From assembly GCF_937873615.1 (NCBI RefSeq), contig NZ_CALMYP010000035.1, positions 1 to 64,000 on the forward strand: a stretch of DNA of 64,000 bases, given 5' to 3'. The position numbers and the translations under genes were made by a program. The notes beneath the pieces were generated by a model that saw only the letters and a list, made by a program, of their open reading frames with translations, had not been told where the DNA came from and made no database searches. The stretch is from an uncultured Paracoccus sp. (lineage in GTDB: Bacteria > Pseudomonadota > Alphaproteobacteria > Rhodobacterales > Rhodobacteraceae). The stretch's first letter is position 1; each line of letters opens with the position of its first letter. Below, piece after piece: positions 36,052 to 46,132 of this stretch.

Positions 36052-37221
36052 ATGGCAAGAACGGACGGAATCGGGCGTGGGGTCCTTCATGGCTCGCTCA
36101 TCGGCGTGGCCGTGCTGGCTGGCCTGTCGCTGGCTTTCCCGCTGCGCGAGACGGCCCCGGTCGAGGGTGGCGAGGCGCCGGTTGCAAGTGTCGACCCGCA
36201 GCCGACCGAGGCGCCGGTGCAGGAGGTGCAGGCCGCGGCGCCAGCCGAGGAAAATGCCGACACCCCCTTGTCAGAAATGCAGATGGGCCCGCCGACCGGA
36301 TCGGAATTCGCCCGGACCGAGGATCAGCCGCCATCGCTGCCCGCTTCCTCCAGTGCCCCATCGCTGGCCGGTCAGGTGGTCGAGGTCGCCTTGCCGCGCA
36401 CGGAAAGCCAGCCCCAACCGACCGGCCCGGCGACCCGCCCCGATACGCAGGATCAGACCGAAGCGCCGCAGCTGGGCGACGAATCGCCGCTTCAGGTGAC
36501 GGCGCCCGCGGTCGATGCCGCGCAGCCGGAAAGCCAGCCGAACCCGGCCCGCCCGACCGAGCCTGCCCGGGATGCAGGGCTGGCCGCCGCCTCGCGCGCC
36601 GCGCCCACGACCCCCGACGAGGCAGAGCGAACCGTGCTTCCGGGTGCCGAGACCTTGCCCGGGACGCGCCTTGCCGCACGGCCGGAAGCGCCTGTCGACA
36701 TCCGCTCGCCAGAGCCTGCGCATGCCGGTGTGACCGCCGGCGACATGCCTGCCGCCCAGACCGGGACCGAGGCGACGGCCAGCCCGGTCGAGGATGATAC
36801 TGCGATGGAAAGCGCCCCCCCGGTCGAGGCCAGCCCGCAAACGACCCGGCCTTCGGCCCCGGTGCTGGAAGCGCCGGACCCGGCGCGCGAAACCGTGCCG
36901 CCGCCGCCCGCCGCAGCAGATGTGGTCGAGGAGCTTCCGGCGGAAGCCGCCGAACCGGCAGCCAGCGCCGATACAGGGGAGGTTCTGCCCGAGGTCTCGG
37001 CGGCCGATCTGGTCGAGGCCGTGCCAGAGCCGGTGATGTTGCCCGCCGTCGTGCCGAAACCCGCCCCTGCGCCCGAACCCATTGTCGAACAGGTCGCGCA
37101 AGCGGTCGCGGAACCCGTGACCGAAGCCGATATGCCCCAATCAGCGCCTGCGCCCGAAGCTATGGGCTATCCGGCCCCCGATCTGGGCATTCCGTCGCTT
37201 TCGCTGTCGGGCCAGCCGTGA
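36052..37221 (+). CDS. Pro/Ala/Glu-rich membrane-anchored protein of unknown function
   Basis: The 389-residue product has one N-terminal hydrophobic segment (about residues 10-30, GVLHGSLIGVAVLAGLSLAFPL) and then about 350 residues of low-complexity sequence rich in Pro, Ala, Glu and Thr. No folded domain is visible. It resembles the linker half of the divergent polysaccharide deacetylase-type proteins found in Rhodobacteraceae, but the catalytic half is missing. The start at 36052 has GGGGCGG just upstream. The next gene, an aminotransferase, overlaps it by 4 bases. Third-position GC is similar to the neighbours, so it looks like a real gene. Confidence 0.6.
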   Translation: MARTDGIGRGVLHGSLIGVAVLAGLSLAFPLRETAPVEGGEAPVASVDPQPTEAPVQEVQAAAPAEENADTPLSEMQMGPPTGSEFARTEDQPPSLPASSSAPSLAGQVVEVALPRTESQPQPTGPATRPDTQDQTEAPQLGDESPLQVTAPAVDAAQPESQPNPARPTEPARDAGLAAASRAAPTTPDEAERTVLPGAETLPGTRLAARPEAPVDIRSPEPAHAGVTAGDMPAAQTGTEATASPVEDDTAMESAPPVEASPQTTRPSAPVLEAPDPARETVPPPPAAADVVEELPAEAAEPAASADTGEVLPEVSAADLVEAVPEPVMLPAVVPKPAPAPEPIVEQVAQAVAEPVTEADMPQSAPAPEAMGYPAPDLGIPSLSLSGQP

Positions 37222-38396
37222 CCCGCCCCGCGCCGGTCAACCCGGCCATCGCCGCGACCTTCGCGCCCCCGGTGATGGAGGCGCGGCGCTGGCTGGAAGG
37301 GGCAAGCTTCCCGCCCCATCGCCCGCTGATCAATGTCAGTCAGGCCGCCCCCGTCGATCCGCCGCCCGAAGGCCTGCGCCGGGTCATGGCCGAGGCGGCG
37401 CTGAACCGGCCCGAGGCGCATCTTTACGGGCCGGTGCTGGGCAATGCCGATCTGCGCGCGAGCTTGGCGGAAAGCTGGTCGCGTTTCTACGCCACGCCCC
37501 TGGGGCCCGAGCGGATCGCGATCACGCAGGGTTGCAATCAAGCCTTTTGCGCCACCGTCTCGACCCTGGCGGGCGCGGGGGACGAGATCATCCTGCCGGT
37601 GCCGTGGTATTTCAATCACAAGATGTGGCTCGACATGCAGGGCATCCGCGCGGTGCCGCTGGCCTGCGGTCCCGACATGGTCCCGCGCGCGCAGGATGCC
37701 GCCGCGCTGATCTCGGACCGGACCCGCGCCATTGTGCTGGTCAGCCCCAACAATCCGACCGGCGCCGAATATCCGGCCCAAACCCTTGCCGCCTTCTTCG
37801 ATCTCGCCCGCGAACGCGCGCTGGCGCTGATCGTCGACGAGACCTATCGCGATTTCGACAGCCGCGCGGGCGCGCCGCATGACCTGCTGTCGCGCGAGGG
37901 TGCCGGGGATACGCTGATCCAGCTCTACAGCTTCTCCAAGGCGTTCCGGCTGACCGGGCACCGGGTCGGCGCCGTGCTGACCGGGCCGGCGCGCATGGCA
38001 GAGCTGGAGAAGTTTCTCGATACCGTCGCCATCTCGACCAGCCAGATCGGCCAGATCGGGGCGGAATGGGGCCTGCGCAACCTGGGTGACTGGCTGGCCG
38101 GCGAACGGGCCGAGATCCTGTCGCGGCGGGCGGCCATGATCGCGGCCATGGACCAGATCGAGGGCTGGAACATCGTCTCGGCCGGGGCCTATTTCGCCTG
38201 GATCGAACATCCGCAGGATCTGCCCTCGGATCAACTGGCGCGGCGGCTGGTGGCCGAGGCCGGGGTGCTGATGCTGCCCGGCACCATGTTCATGCCCGAG
38301 GGGCAGGGGACGCGGCATCTGCGCATCGCCTTTGCCAATGTCGATGCCGCCGGCATTGCCGCGCTGGCGGGGCGGCTGGCCGAATGGCATGTCTGA
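37218..38396 (+). CDS. PLP-dependent aminotransferase, class I fold
   Basis: This 392-residue cytosolic aminotransferase starts at a GTG that shares GTGA with the preceding stop. Family features: LYGPVLGNADLRASLAE (substrate loop), the PLP-phosphate region GCNQAFCATVSTLAGAGDEI, SPNNPTG, DETYRDF, and the Schiff-base Lys in YSFSKAFRLTGHRVG. A terminal Arg for the carboxylate is in RHLRIAFANVD. The donor and acceptor cannot be named from sequence; an aspartate- or aromatic-type activity is likely. Confidence 0.9.
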   Translation: MTRPAPVNPAIAATFAPPVMEARRWLEGASFPPHRPLINVSQAAPVDPPPEGLRRVMAEAALNRPEAHLYGPVLGNADLRASLAESWSRFYATPLGPERIAITQGCNQAFCATVSTLAGAGDEIILPVPWYFNHKMWLDMQGIRAVPLACGPDMVPRAQDAAALISDRTRAIVLVSPNNPTGAEYPAQTLAAFFDLARERALALIVDETYRDFDSRAGAPHDLLSREGAGDTLIQLYSFSKAFRLTGHRVGAVLTGPARMAELEKFLDTVAISTSQIGQIGAEWGLRNLGDWLAGERAEILSRRAAMIAAMDQIEGWNIVSAGAYFAWIEHPQDLPSDQLARRLVAEAGVLMLPGTMFMPEGQGTRHLRIAFANVDAAGIAALAGRLAEWHV

Positions 38397-38478
38397 CGCC
38401 CCGGCCCGCGCCTTCCGCCCTTGAAGCGGGGGGCGGCGCGGCCTACAACCCTGCCGACATCACGAAGGAAGACCACCG

Positions 38479-40419
38479 ATGAGCAGCCTGCGCACCAAGG
38501 GAAAATCCACGATTGTCTGGATTCTGATGGGGATGCTGCTGCTCGGCCTCGGCGGCTTCGGGGTCACCTCGTTCACGGGCGGCTCGACCGAGGTCGGAAG
38601 CGTCGGCGAGACCGAGATCGACGCCCAGACCTATGGCCGCGCGTTGCAGAACCAGATGAACCAGTTCTCGGCACAGATCGGGCAGCGGATGACCATCGAA
38701 CAGGCGCGCGGGATCGGGCTGGTTCAGGCGGTGCAGGCGCAGCTTTTCACCCGCGCGGCCCTGCAAGAGGAGGCGCGCAAGATCGGTGTTTCGGTCGGCG
38801 ATCAGAATGTGGCCCAGGCGATCACGCAGGATCCCTCGTTCCAGGGGCCGGGCGGTTTCAACCGCGCCGCCTATACCGAGACCCTGCGCCGGCAGGGCCT
38901 GACCGAGGAAGGCTATGAAACCAATGTCCGTTCCGAGGTCGGCGCGCTGATCATTCAGGGCGGGGTCATGACCGGCGTTTCGGCCCCGGCGGCGCAGGTC
39001 GATCTGGGTGCCGGCTGGCTGTTGGAACGGCGCGACATCTCGTGGCAGGAACTGACCGCCGCCGATCTGGCCGCGCCGATCACCCCCGCCGACGAGGCGA
39101 CGCTGGAAGCCTGGCATCAGGCCAATGCCGACCGCTTTACTGCGCCCGAGATCCGCAGGATCACCTATGTCTGGCTGACGCCCGAAATGCTGGCCGATAC
39201 GGTCGAGCTGGACGAGGCCGCGCTGCGCGAGATCTACGATTCCAAGCTGGACGAATATGTCCAGCCCGAACGCCGCATGGTCGGCCGGCTGGTCTTTGAA
39301 AGCACCGAGGCCGCGCAGGCCGCCAGAACCCGGCTGGATGCCGGCGAGGTCAGCTTCGAAGGGCTGGCGCAGGAACGCGGGCTGACGCTTGCCGATACCG
39401 AATTGGGAGAGGTCAGCGCCAGCGATCTGGGGGCGGCGGGCGAAGCCGTCTTTGCCGCCGCAGATAATGGCGTGGTCGGGCCGGTGGAGAGCGATCTCGG
39501 CCCGGCGCTGTTTGCGGTCAATGCCATTCTCGACCCGATCAATGTCAGCTTCGAGGAGGCGCTGCCCGATCTGCGCGCCGAAGCCGCCGCCGACCGCGCC
39601 CGCCGGCTGATCGCCGACCGCGCCCCCGAGATCGAGGACCTGCTGGCGGGTGGCTCGACGCTGGAGGATGTGGCCAAGGAAACCGACATGGATCTGGGCC
39701 AGATCGACTGGCGTGCCGAAAGCGCGCCGACCCCCGGCGAAATCGGCGGCTACGAGGCCTTCCGCGAACATGCGGCGGCGGTCACCGACAGCGATTACCC
39801 CGAACTTTTCGAGCTGGACGATGGCGGCGTCTTCGCCCTGCGCCTCGACGAGGTGGTGCCGCCGGCGCTGATCCCCTTCGCCGATGTGCGCGAGGCCGTG
39901 GCCGCCGATTGGGCCGGTGCCGAAACCCATCGCCAGCTGGTCGCGCTTGGCGAGGAGATGAAGCTTCAGGCCGTCTCCGAGACCATGCCGCAGGTCGTCG
40001 CCCCGGCTGCCGATCCGGCTGCTGCCGCCGCCGCGACGGAAGCCGATGCCGCAACGGAGCTTGCCGCGCCGGAAGCCCCGGCGGCGCTTGCCTCGAAATG
40101 GCAGGTCGAGACCGGGCTTCTGCGCGATGGCTGGCTGGAAACGGCCCCGCCCGGCCTGATCGCCGAGGCGTTCACGCTGAAGGAAGGCGAGACCGAGGTG
40201 CTGGACGATGGCGGTCGCGTGGCGCTGATCCGGGTCGACCGGGTGGAGCCCGCCGCGCTCGACAGCGATGTCGCGGGCGAGGTGAAGACCTCGCTTGGCC
40301 AGAAGCTCGATACCTCGCTGTCGGCGGATCTTTTCGATTACTATTCCCGCGCGGTGCAGACCGAAAGCGGGGTGACGCTCAATCAGGCGGCCATGGCCGC
40401 CGTCGAATCGCGGATGTGA
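38479..40419 (+). CDS. Membrane-anchored peptidyl-prolyl isomerase, PpiD-like
   Basis: The 646-residue product has an N-terminal cytoplasmic stretch (about 12 residues), one membrane anchor (TIVWILMGMLLLGLGGFGVTSF), a SurA-N-like chaperone region (to about residue 160), and a parvulin-type PPIC domain near residues 240-350 (RRMVGRLVFESTEAAQAARTRL, LTLADTELGEVSASDLG). The C-terminal half resembles a second rotamase-like repeat. The role is folding of exported proteins at the outer side of the inner membrane. The PPIC catalytic residues look weakly conserved, as in PpiD. trpE follows two bases later. Confidence 0.9.
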   Translation: MSSLRTKGKSTIVWILMGMLLLGLGGFGVTSFTGGSTEVGSVGETEIDAQTYGRALQNQMNQFSAQIGQRMTIEQARGIGLVQAVQAQLFTRAALQEEARKIGVSVGDQNVAQAITQDPSFQGPGGFNRAAYTETLRRQGLTEEGYETNVRSEVGALIIQGGVMTGVSAPAAQVDLGAGWLLERRDISWQELTAADLAAPITPADEATLEAWHQANADRFTAPEIRRITYVWLTPEMLADTVELDEAALREIYDSKLDEYVQPERRMVGRLVFESTEAAQAARTRLDAGEVSFEGLAQERGLTLADTELGEVSASDLGAAGEAVFAAADNGVVGPVESDLGPALFAVNAILDPINVSFEEALPDLRAEAAADRARRLIADRAPEIEDLLAGGSTLEDVAKETDMDLGQIDWRAESAPTPGEIGGYEAFREHAAAVTDSDYPELFELDDGGVFALRLDEVVPPALIPFADVREAVAADWAGAETHRQLVALGEEMKLQAVSETMPQVVAPAADPAAAAAATEADAATELAAPEAPAALASKWQVETGLLRDGWLETAPPGLIAEAFTLKEGETEVLDDGGRVALIRVDRVEPAALDSDVAGEVKTSLGQKLDTSLSADLFDYYSRAVQTESGVTLNQAAMAAVESRM

Positions 40420-40421
40420 CC

Positions 40422-41936
40422 ATGCAGATCGCCCCGGATTTCGAGGCCTTCGCCCCCGGTTGGGCAGCGGGCCGCAACCAGCTTCTGACGCTGCGCCTTG
40501 CGGCGGATCTGGACACCCCGGTCAGCCTGATGCTGAAGCTGGCCGAGGCGGCGCCGAACAGCTTCGTGCTGGAAAGCGTCACCGGCGGAGAGGTGCGCGG
40601 GCGCTATTCCATCATCGGCATGAAGCCCGACCTGATCTGGGAATGCCGCGCCGGTCGCGCCCGGATCAACCGCGAGGCGCGCTATTCCGACGCTTTCACC
40701 GATGACGAACGCCCGGCGCTGGAAAGCCTGCGGGCGCTGATCGCGGAAACCCGGATCGAGATGCCTGACGATGTGCCGGCAGCAGCGGCGGGGCTGTTCG
40801 GCTATCTCGGCTATGACATGATCCGGCTGGTCGAGCATCTGCCGAACGTCAATCCCGACCCGATCGGGGTGCCCGATGCCATGCTGACGCGCCCCTCGGT
40901 GGTGGCGGTTCTGGACGGGGTGAAGGGCGAGGTCACGCTTTGCGCGCCGGTCTGGTTCGCTTCCGGTCTGCCGGCGCGGGCGGCTTATGCGCAGGCCGCC
41001 GAACGTCTGTCCGAGGCGCTGCGCAGCCTCGACCGGATGCCGCATGAACCGCGAGAGATGGGCGGGGCCGGCCAGATCGGCGCGCCGCGTTCGAATTTTT
41101 CCCATGCGGATTATCTGGCGGCGGTGGAAACCGCGAAGGATTACATCCGCGCCGGCGATATCTTTCAGGTCGTGCCGGCGCAGCGTTGGGCGATGGATTT
41201 CCCGCTGCCGCCCTTCGCGCTTTATCGCAGCCTGCGGCGCACCAACCCCTCGCCCTTCATGTTCTTCCTGAACCTCGCGCCCGAGGAAGGCGGCTTCCAG
41301 ATCGTCGGCGCCAGCCCGGAAATTCTGGTGCGGCTGCGCGATGGCGAGGTGACCATCCGCCCCATCGCCGGCACCCGCCCGCGCGGTGCCAACGTGGCCG
41401 AGGATCGGGCGCTGGAGGTCGACCTGCTGGCCGATCAGAAGGAACTGGCCGAACATCTGATGCTGCTCGATCTGGGCCGCAACGATGTCGGCCGGGTGGC
41501 GAAGATCGGCACCGTGCGCCCGACCGAGCAATTCGTGATCGAACGCTACAGCCATGTCATGCATATCGTCTCGAACGTGATCGGCGAATTGCGCGAGGGC
41601 GAGGATGCGCTTTCCGCCCTGCTGGCCGGCCTGCCGGCGGGCACCGTTTCGGGTGCGCCGAAGGTTCGCGCGATGGAGATCATCGACGAGCTGGAACCCG
41701 AAAAGCGCGGCGTCTATGGCGGTGCGGTCGGCTATTTCGCCGCCAATGGCGAGATGGACATGTGCATCGCGCTGCGCACCGGGGTCATCAAGGACGGCCA
41801 GCTTTACATTCAGGCCGGGGGCGGTGTCGTCTATGACAGCAACCCGGAAAGCGAGTTCCAGGAGACGGTGAACAAGTCCCGCGCCCTGCAACGCGCCGCC
41901 GAGGAGGCCTCGCGCTTCGTGCGCGGCAATGGTTGA
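40422..41936 (+). CDS. trpE: Anthranilate synthase component I TrpE
   Basis: This 504-residue enzyme makes anthranilate from chorismate. LLTLRLAADLDTPVSLMLKL starts the Trp-binding N-terminal region, with the LES motif (FVLESVTGGEVRGRYSIIG) for feedback control. Later blocks GDIFQVVPAQRW, RPIAGTRPRG, LLDLGRNDVGRVAK, SHVMHIVSNV, LPAGTVSGAPKVRAMEIIDELEPEKRGVYGGAVGY and IQAGGGVVYDSNPESEFQETVNK are intact. It starts two bases after the ppiD stop. trpG, D and C lie on the other strand, so trpE is uncoupled from them. Confidence 0.97.
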   Translation: MQIAPDFEAFAPGWAAGRNQLLTLRLAADLDTPVSLMLKLAEAAPNSFVLESVTGGEVRGRYSIIGMKPDLIWECRAGRARINREARYSDAFTDDERPALESLRALIAETRIEMPDDVPAAAAGLFGYLGYDMIRLVEHLPNVNPDPIGVPDAMLTRPSVVAVLDGVKGEVTLCAPVWFASGLPARAAYAQAAERLSEALRSLDRMPHEPREMGGAGQIGAPRSNFSHADYLAAVETAKDYIRAGDIFQVVPAQRWAMDFPLPPFALYRSLRRTNPSPFMFFLNLAPEEGGFQIVGASPEILVRLRDGEVTIRPIAGTRPRGANVAEDRALEVDLLADQKELAEHLMLLDLGRNDVGRVAKIGTVRPTEQFVIERYSHVMHIVSNVIGELREGEDALSALLAGLPAGTVSGAPKVRAMEIIDELEPEKRGVYGGAVGYFAANGEMDMCIALRTGVIKDGQLYIQAGGGVVYDSNPESEFQETVNKSRALQRAAEEASRFVRGNG

Positions 41937-42409
41937 GGGCTTCGCCGCCGGGGAGGGACAGACTGCTGGTCGCAGATCGAGCCGCACTCGGTGCCATCTG
42001 GGTCTATCAGCGCTTCCTGTCACGAAAGAAAGGCTATCGCTGCGCCTATAGCCTGCTGCATGGCGGCACCGGCTGTTCGGGCTATGTGAAATTCGCCATC
42101 CGCGATCACGGCGTTTTCGGCGCGATCCCGGCGATCCGGCGGCGGTTTGACGATTGCCGCGTTGCGGCGGCAGAGTTGAGCCGTCGGCGGCGCGCGGTCC
42201 GGATGCAGCAGACCGAGGATGAGTCCGAAAAGGACCAGAAGACGCGCAAGAGCGGTTGCATGGAGAAGGTCGGGAACGGGTTGGACTGCATAAGCTGCGA
42301 TTGCGGTAGCGGTGTGTTCAGGTTGTTCGGCAAGGCCAGCAAGGCGGATGCCGATCCCGGCTGCGACTGCACGCCGGATGGTTGCGACTGTACCCCGAGC
42401 TGTCACTGA
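41933..42409 (+). CDS. YidD-like membrane insertion factor with a Cys-rich C-terminal tail
   Basis: The N-terminal 80 residues resemble YidD (DUF37): IWVYQRFLSRKKGYRCAYSLLHGGTGCSGYVKFAIRDHG, with Cys37, Cys48 and Cys75. YidD proteins aid YidC-dependent membrane insertion, although this branch is uncharacterised. The last 50 residues are unusual: nine Cys (109, 119, 122, 124, 144, 146, 151, 153, 157), with a CDCTPDGCDCTPSC run suggesting metal or redox binding. The only start in reach is a TTG overlapping the trpE stop. Expression is therefore probably coupled to trpE. Confidence 0.7.
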   Translation: MRASPPGRDRLLVADRAALGAIWVYQRFLSRKKGYRCAYSLLHGGTGCSGYVKFAIRDHGVFGAIPAIRRRFDDCRVAAAELSRRRRAVRMQQTEDESEKDQKTRKSGCMEKVGNGLDCISCDCGSGVFRLFGKASKADADPGCDCTPDGCDCTPSCH

Positions 42410-42430
42410 TAACGGCTTTGCTGGAATGGA

Positions 42431-42455
42431 AAAGGGCGGCCCTATGGCCGCCTTT
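42431..42455. terminator. Bidirectional terminator-like hairpin
   Basis: GGCGGCC (42435-42441) and GGCCGCC (42446-42452) enclose a CTAT loop, with AAA on one flank and TTT on the other, so a T-run follows on both strands. It lies between the convergent YidD-like and PRC-barrel genes. Confidence 0.75.
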
Positions 42456-42475
42456 CACGCGTGGTTCGGGTTCCC

Positions 42476-43141
42476 TCAGTGTGCCGGCGCGGCCTTGCCG
42501 TCAGCCGGCGCAGCCGCCGCATCACTTGCGGCAGGCTCGGCGGCTGCCGGTGCCGGGGCGGTCTCGCGCTTGCGGAAGACATATTCCGGCGCGGCCTCGG
42601 CCTCCTGCTTGGTCAGTTCGGTGGTGACCTCCTGCGCATCGGAATTGATCGTCAACTGATCCCAGGGCACCGCGATCTGCTTTTCGCCAATGCCGAGAAG
42701 CCCGCCGACGCCGATGATCGCGGCGATCACCTGACCCGATTCGAGATCGACGATGACATCGCGCACCTCGCCGATGGCCTCGTCGTCGGGAGAGGTTACG
42801 CTGGCGCCAGTCACCCAGTCGATGCGCAATTCGTTGGCGGCCTGCTCGCGGGCGATTTTGTCGCTGATGGCCATCTCGGCTTCCAAGGTGGCCGCCTCGG
42901 CGGCCTCTGCCGATTCGCTCGCGGCCTCGGCATTTTCGGTCGCGGTTTCAGCGGCGGCCTCGGCTGCGTCCGCCGCGTCCTCGGCGGCTTCTGCCGCAGT
43001 GTCGGCGGTTGCCTCTGCCGCATCTGCCGTGGCCTCCATCGCCGTTTCGGCACCGGCGTCCGGCGCGGGGGCCTGGTTTTGCGCGAAGGCAAGGCCGGCA
43101 AGCGGCAGGACGAGGGCGGTGGTCAGAAGGATCTTACGCAT
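42476..43141 (-). CDS. Exported PRC-barrel domain protein
   Basis: This 221-residue product begins with a signal peptide (MRKILLTTALVLPLAGLAFA, then QNQAPAPDAG). Residues 25-90 form an Ala/Glu/Thr-rich region with a repeating A-E-A-A pattern, probably helical. A PRC-barrel follows (about 105-175: TGASVTSPDDEAIGEVRDVIVDLESGQVIAAIIGVGGLLGIGEKQIAVPWDQL). PRC-barrel proteins of this type are periplasmic and stress-related in alphaproteobacteria, with no clear activity. AGGAG precedes the ATG at 43141. Confidence 0.88.
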   Translation of the reverse strand: MRKILLTTALVLPLAGLAFAQNQAPAPDAGAETAMEATADAAEATADTAAEAAEDAADAAEAAAETATENAEAASESAEAAEAATLEAEMAISDKIAREQAANELRIDWVTGASVTSPDDEAIGEVRDVIVDLESGQVIAAIIGVGGLLGIGEKQIAVPWDQLTINSDAQEVTTELTKQEAEAAPEYVFRKRETAPAPAAAEPAASDAAAAPADGKAAPAH

Positions 43142-43300
43142 ATGGCTACTCCTTGATCGGTCGCGCAGGCGCCGCGCCGGCACCCGCTTCGACGGACCAA
43201 TCCGCAGGCACCGCCGCAGGTTCCGGATCATATTTTCGTCAGTGGTGAAATCCGGGGTGGCGGGCCGGGAATGCCCGCAAAACCCAGTGATTCGAACGGA

Positions 43301-43804
43301 TCAATCGTCGCCGCGATATGGGCGGACATATTGAAGGGCCATGTCCCAGGGGAAGAAAATCCAGGTGTCCTGGCTGACCTCGGTGACATAGGATTGCACC
43401 ATCGGCTTGCCCTTGGGCTTGGCATAGACGGTGGCGAAATGGGCCTTGGGATACATCTCGCGGATCAGTTCCAGCGTGCGGCCCGAATCGACCAGATCGT
43501 CGATAACGAGAATGCCGTCGCCATCGCCCATCAGCGCCGGATCGGGCTGTTTCAGAACCTGAAGATCGGCCTGATCCGAGGGGCCGTTGCCCTTGTAGGA
43601 CTTGATCGAGATCGTGTCGATGGCGCGGATATCAAGCTCGCGCGCCACGATCATCGCCGGCACCATGCCACCCCGCGTCACCGCGACGATGGCGCGCCAT
43701 TCGCGCCCGTCCAGCCGCCAGGCAAGGGCGCGCGCGTCCCGGTGAAGCTGGTCCCAGCTGACGTGGAACCCTTTTTCATGCGGCAGGCGGTCGGCATCGG
43801 TCAT
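43301..43804 (-). CDS. gpt: Xanthine phosphoribosyltransferase
   Basis: This 167-residue purine-salvage enzyme converts xanthine (and guanine) to the nucleotide with PRPP. The PRPP-binding motif [18 protein letters not shown] is intact. The hood region [19 protein letters not shown], the [20 protein letters not shown] block and the C-terminal TWIFFPWD stretch are typical. It fits with the NCS2 permease at 16.2 kb. Its start lies nine bases after the LysE stop, so the two share a transcript with fabI. Confidence 0.95.
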   Translation of the reverse strand: MTDADRLPHEKGFHVSWDQLHRDARALAWRLDGREWRAIVAVTRGGMVPAMIVARELDIRAIDTISIKSYKGNGPSDQADLQVLKQPDPALMGDGDGILVIDDLVDSGRTLELIREMYPKAHFATVYAKPKGKPMVQSYVTEVSQDTWIFFPWDMALQYVRPYRGDD

Positions 43805-44423
43805 GTCATTCTCTCAGCTTTTGAAGATCAGCAGGATACCCAGTGCGAATAGCGCAATTGCGGCGGTCCGGTCGATCCAGAACTTGGCCCCGAAGTAATG
43901 CCGGCGCATGGTGGCCGTCGACATCGAGATGGTGACGGTCGCATACCAGAACAGTTCCGTCGACAGCGCGGTGGCATAGATCGAGGCATTGCCGGCCAGC
44001 GTCAGCGGGCCGGGAAACAGCCGCAGGATCAGCGCGGCATAGAACAGTGCCGGCTTGGGATTCGACAGGTTCAGCAATACCCCGCCCAGAAAACCGCGCC
44101 CGAAGCGCTTCTCGGCGGCCTCGGGCAGGGGCGAGGTCGCGGCCCGCCACATCCCCCAGGCGACCCAGATGATATAGAAGCCGCCAAGGATCTTCACCGA
44201 GTAATAAAGCGGCGGATAGGTCTTGAACAGCAGCGCCAGCCCGGCAAGCGCGAACAGGCACCAGAGCGAGGCCCCGACCGCAAGGCCGAGGCCGAAGGGC
44301 AAAGCCACTTCGCGACCGCGCGAAAAGCTGGTCTGAATCGCGGCCACAATCGCCGGGCCCGGCGACAGCAGGGCGATCGTGATCAGCCCGATCAGCGCCA
44401 GATAGGGTTCGAGGCCCGACAGA

Positions 44424-45260
<837 letters not shown>

Positions 45261-45318
45261 GTCCCTCTCCGTCTTACCTTTTGGGCAGGATTAGGCCAAA
45301 GCCCGGGGGGCATCAAGC

Positions 45319-45963
45319 ATGAGCACGCGAAACGGGATATTCGCAGGCGAAGATCCGTTCATCCTTGCCCGGAACTGGCTGGCCGAGGCCGAGGCGATCG
45401 AGCCCAACGATGCCAACGCCATCGCCCTTGCCACGGTCGATGCCGATGGTCTGCCGGATGTGCGCATGGTTCTGCTGAAAGAAATCGAGAGCCATGGGGC
45501 GGGCGAGGGCGCCTTCGTCTTCTATACAAATTATGAAAGTGCCAAGGGGAAGCAGATCGCGGCCAGCGGCAAGGCTGCCTTCGTGATGCACTGGAAATCC
45601 CTGCGCCGGCAGATTCGCGTCCGCGGCACGGTCACGCGCGAGGAGGGGCCGCAGGCGGATGCCTATTATGCCAGCCGGGCGCTGCAAAGCCGCATCGGTG
45701 CCTGGGCCTCGCAGCAAAGCCGCCCGTTGGCCTCGCGGGCGGCGCTGATGCAGGCGGCAGCCCGCGAGGGGCTGAGGCATGGCCCCAATCCGTCCCGGCC
45801 GCCGTTCTGGGGCGGGTTTCGGATCGCACCGGTGCAGATCGAGTTCTGGGCTGATGGCCAGTTCCGCCTGCACGACCGTTTTCGCTGGTCGCGCGCAGGC
45901 AGCGACGTGAAAAATAGCCAGCAAAAGCGAGGGGGATGGCAGGTCGCGCGGCTTGCGCCCTGA
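45319..45963 (+). CDS. pdxH: Pyridoxamine 5'-phosphate oxidase
   Basis: This 214-residue FMN enzyme makes pyridoxal 5'-phosphate. Motifs: [67 protein letters not shown] (FMN and substrate Arg), [34 protein letters not shown] and the C-terminal R-x-H region (LHDRFRWSR). The usual end R-L-x-P is retained as RLAP. It diverges from fabI. Confidence 0.96.
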   Translation: MSTRNGIFAGEDPFILARNWLAEAEAIEPNDANAIALATVDADGLPDVRMVLLKEIESHGAGEGAFVFYTNYESAKGKQIAASGKAAFVMHWKSLRRQIRVRGTVTREEGPQADAYYASRALQSRIGAWASQQSRPLASRAALMQAAAREGLRHGPNPSRPPFWGGFRIAPVQIEFWADGQFRLHDRFRWSRAGSDVKNSQQKRGGWQVARLAP

Positions 45964-46009
45964 TTGATCGCTCAATCTATATGCTTGAAATGTATGATGT
46001 TGCGTATGT

Positions 46010-46024
46010 TTGACGTTACGTCAA
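46010..46024. promoter_or_regulatory. Perfect palindrome in the promoter region of the double cold-shock gene
   Basis: TTGACGT-T-ACGTCAA is a 15-base palindrome with 7-base arms, within an AT-rich stretch after pdxH. Its left arm contains TTGACG, a good -35 hexamer, with TATTTT 15 bases further on. A regulator bound here would cover the promoter. The start codon at 46133 lies about 110 bases downstream, leaving a long leader. Confidence 0.5.
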
Positions 46025-46097
46025 CTTATGTATTTTGATGGGGACTATGGCCGAGAGTTATGTGACTATCGCCTCGGAAGCGTGAATCGATAGGTAT

Positions 46098-46111
46098 CGC
46101 GCGTAAGCGCG
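46098..46111 (+). promoter_or_regulatory. GNRA-type hairpin in the cold-shock gene leader
   Basis: CGCGC and GCGCG pair around a GTAA loop, a GNRA tetraloop in RNA. It lies 21 bases before the start codon of the double cold-shock gene and could shape translation. No function can be shown from sequence. Confidence 0.4.
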
Positions 46112-46132
46112 CTGCGAGTATGAAGCGGTAAG

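Noticed and set aside
36190-37200. Repetitive GC-rich stretch as a repeat array or CRISPR
   Set aside because: It is one open frame of Pro/Ala/Glu codons with no fixed repeat unit or spacers.
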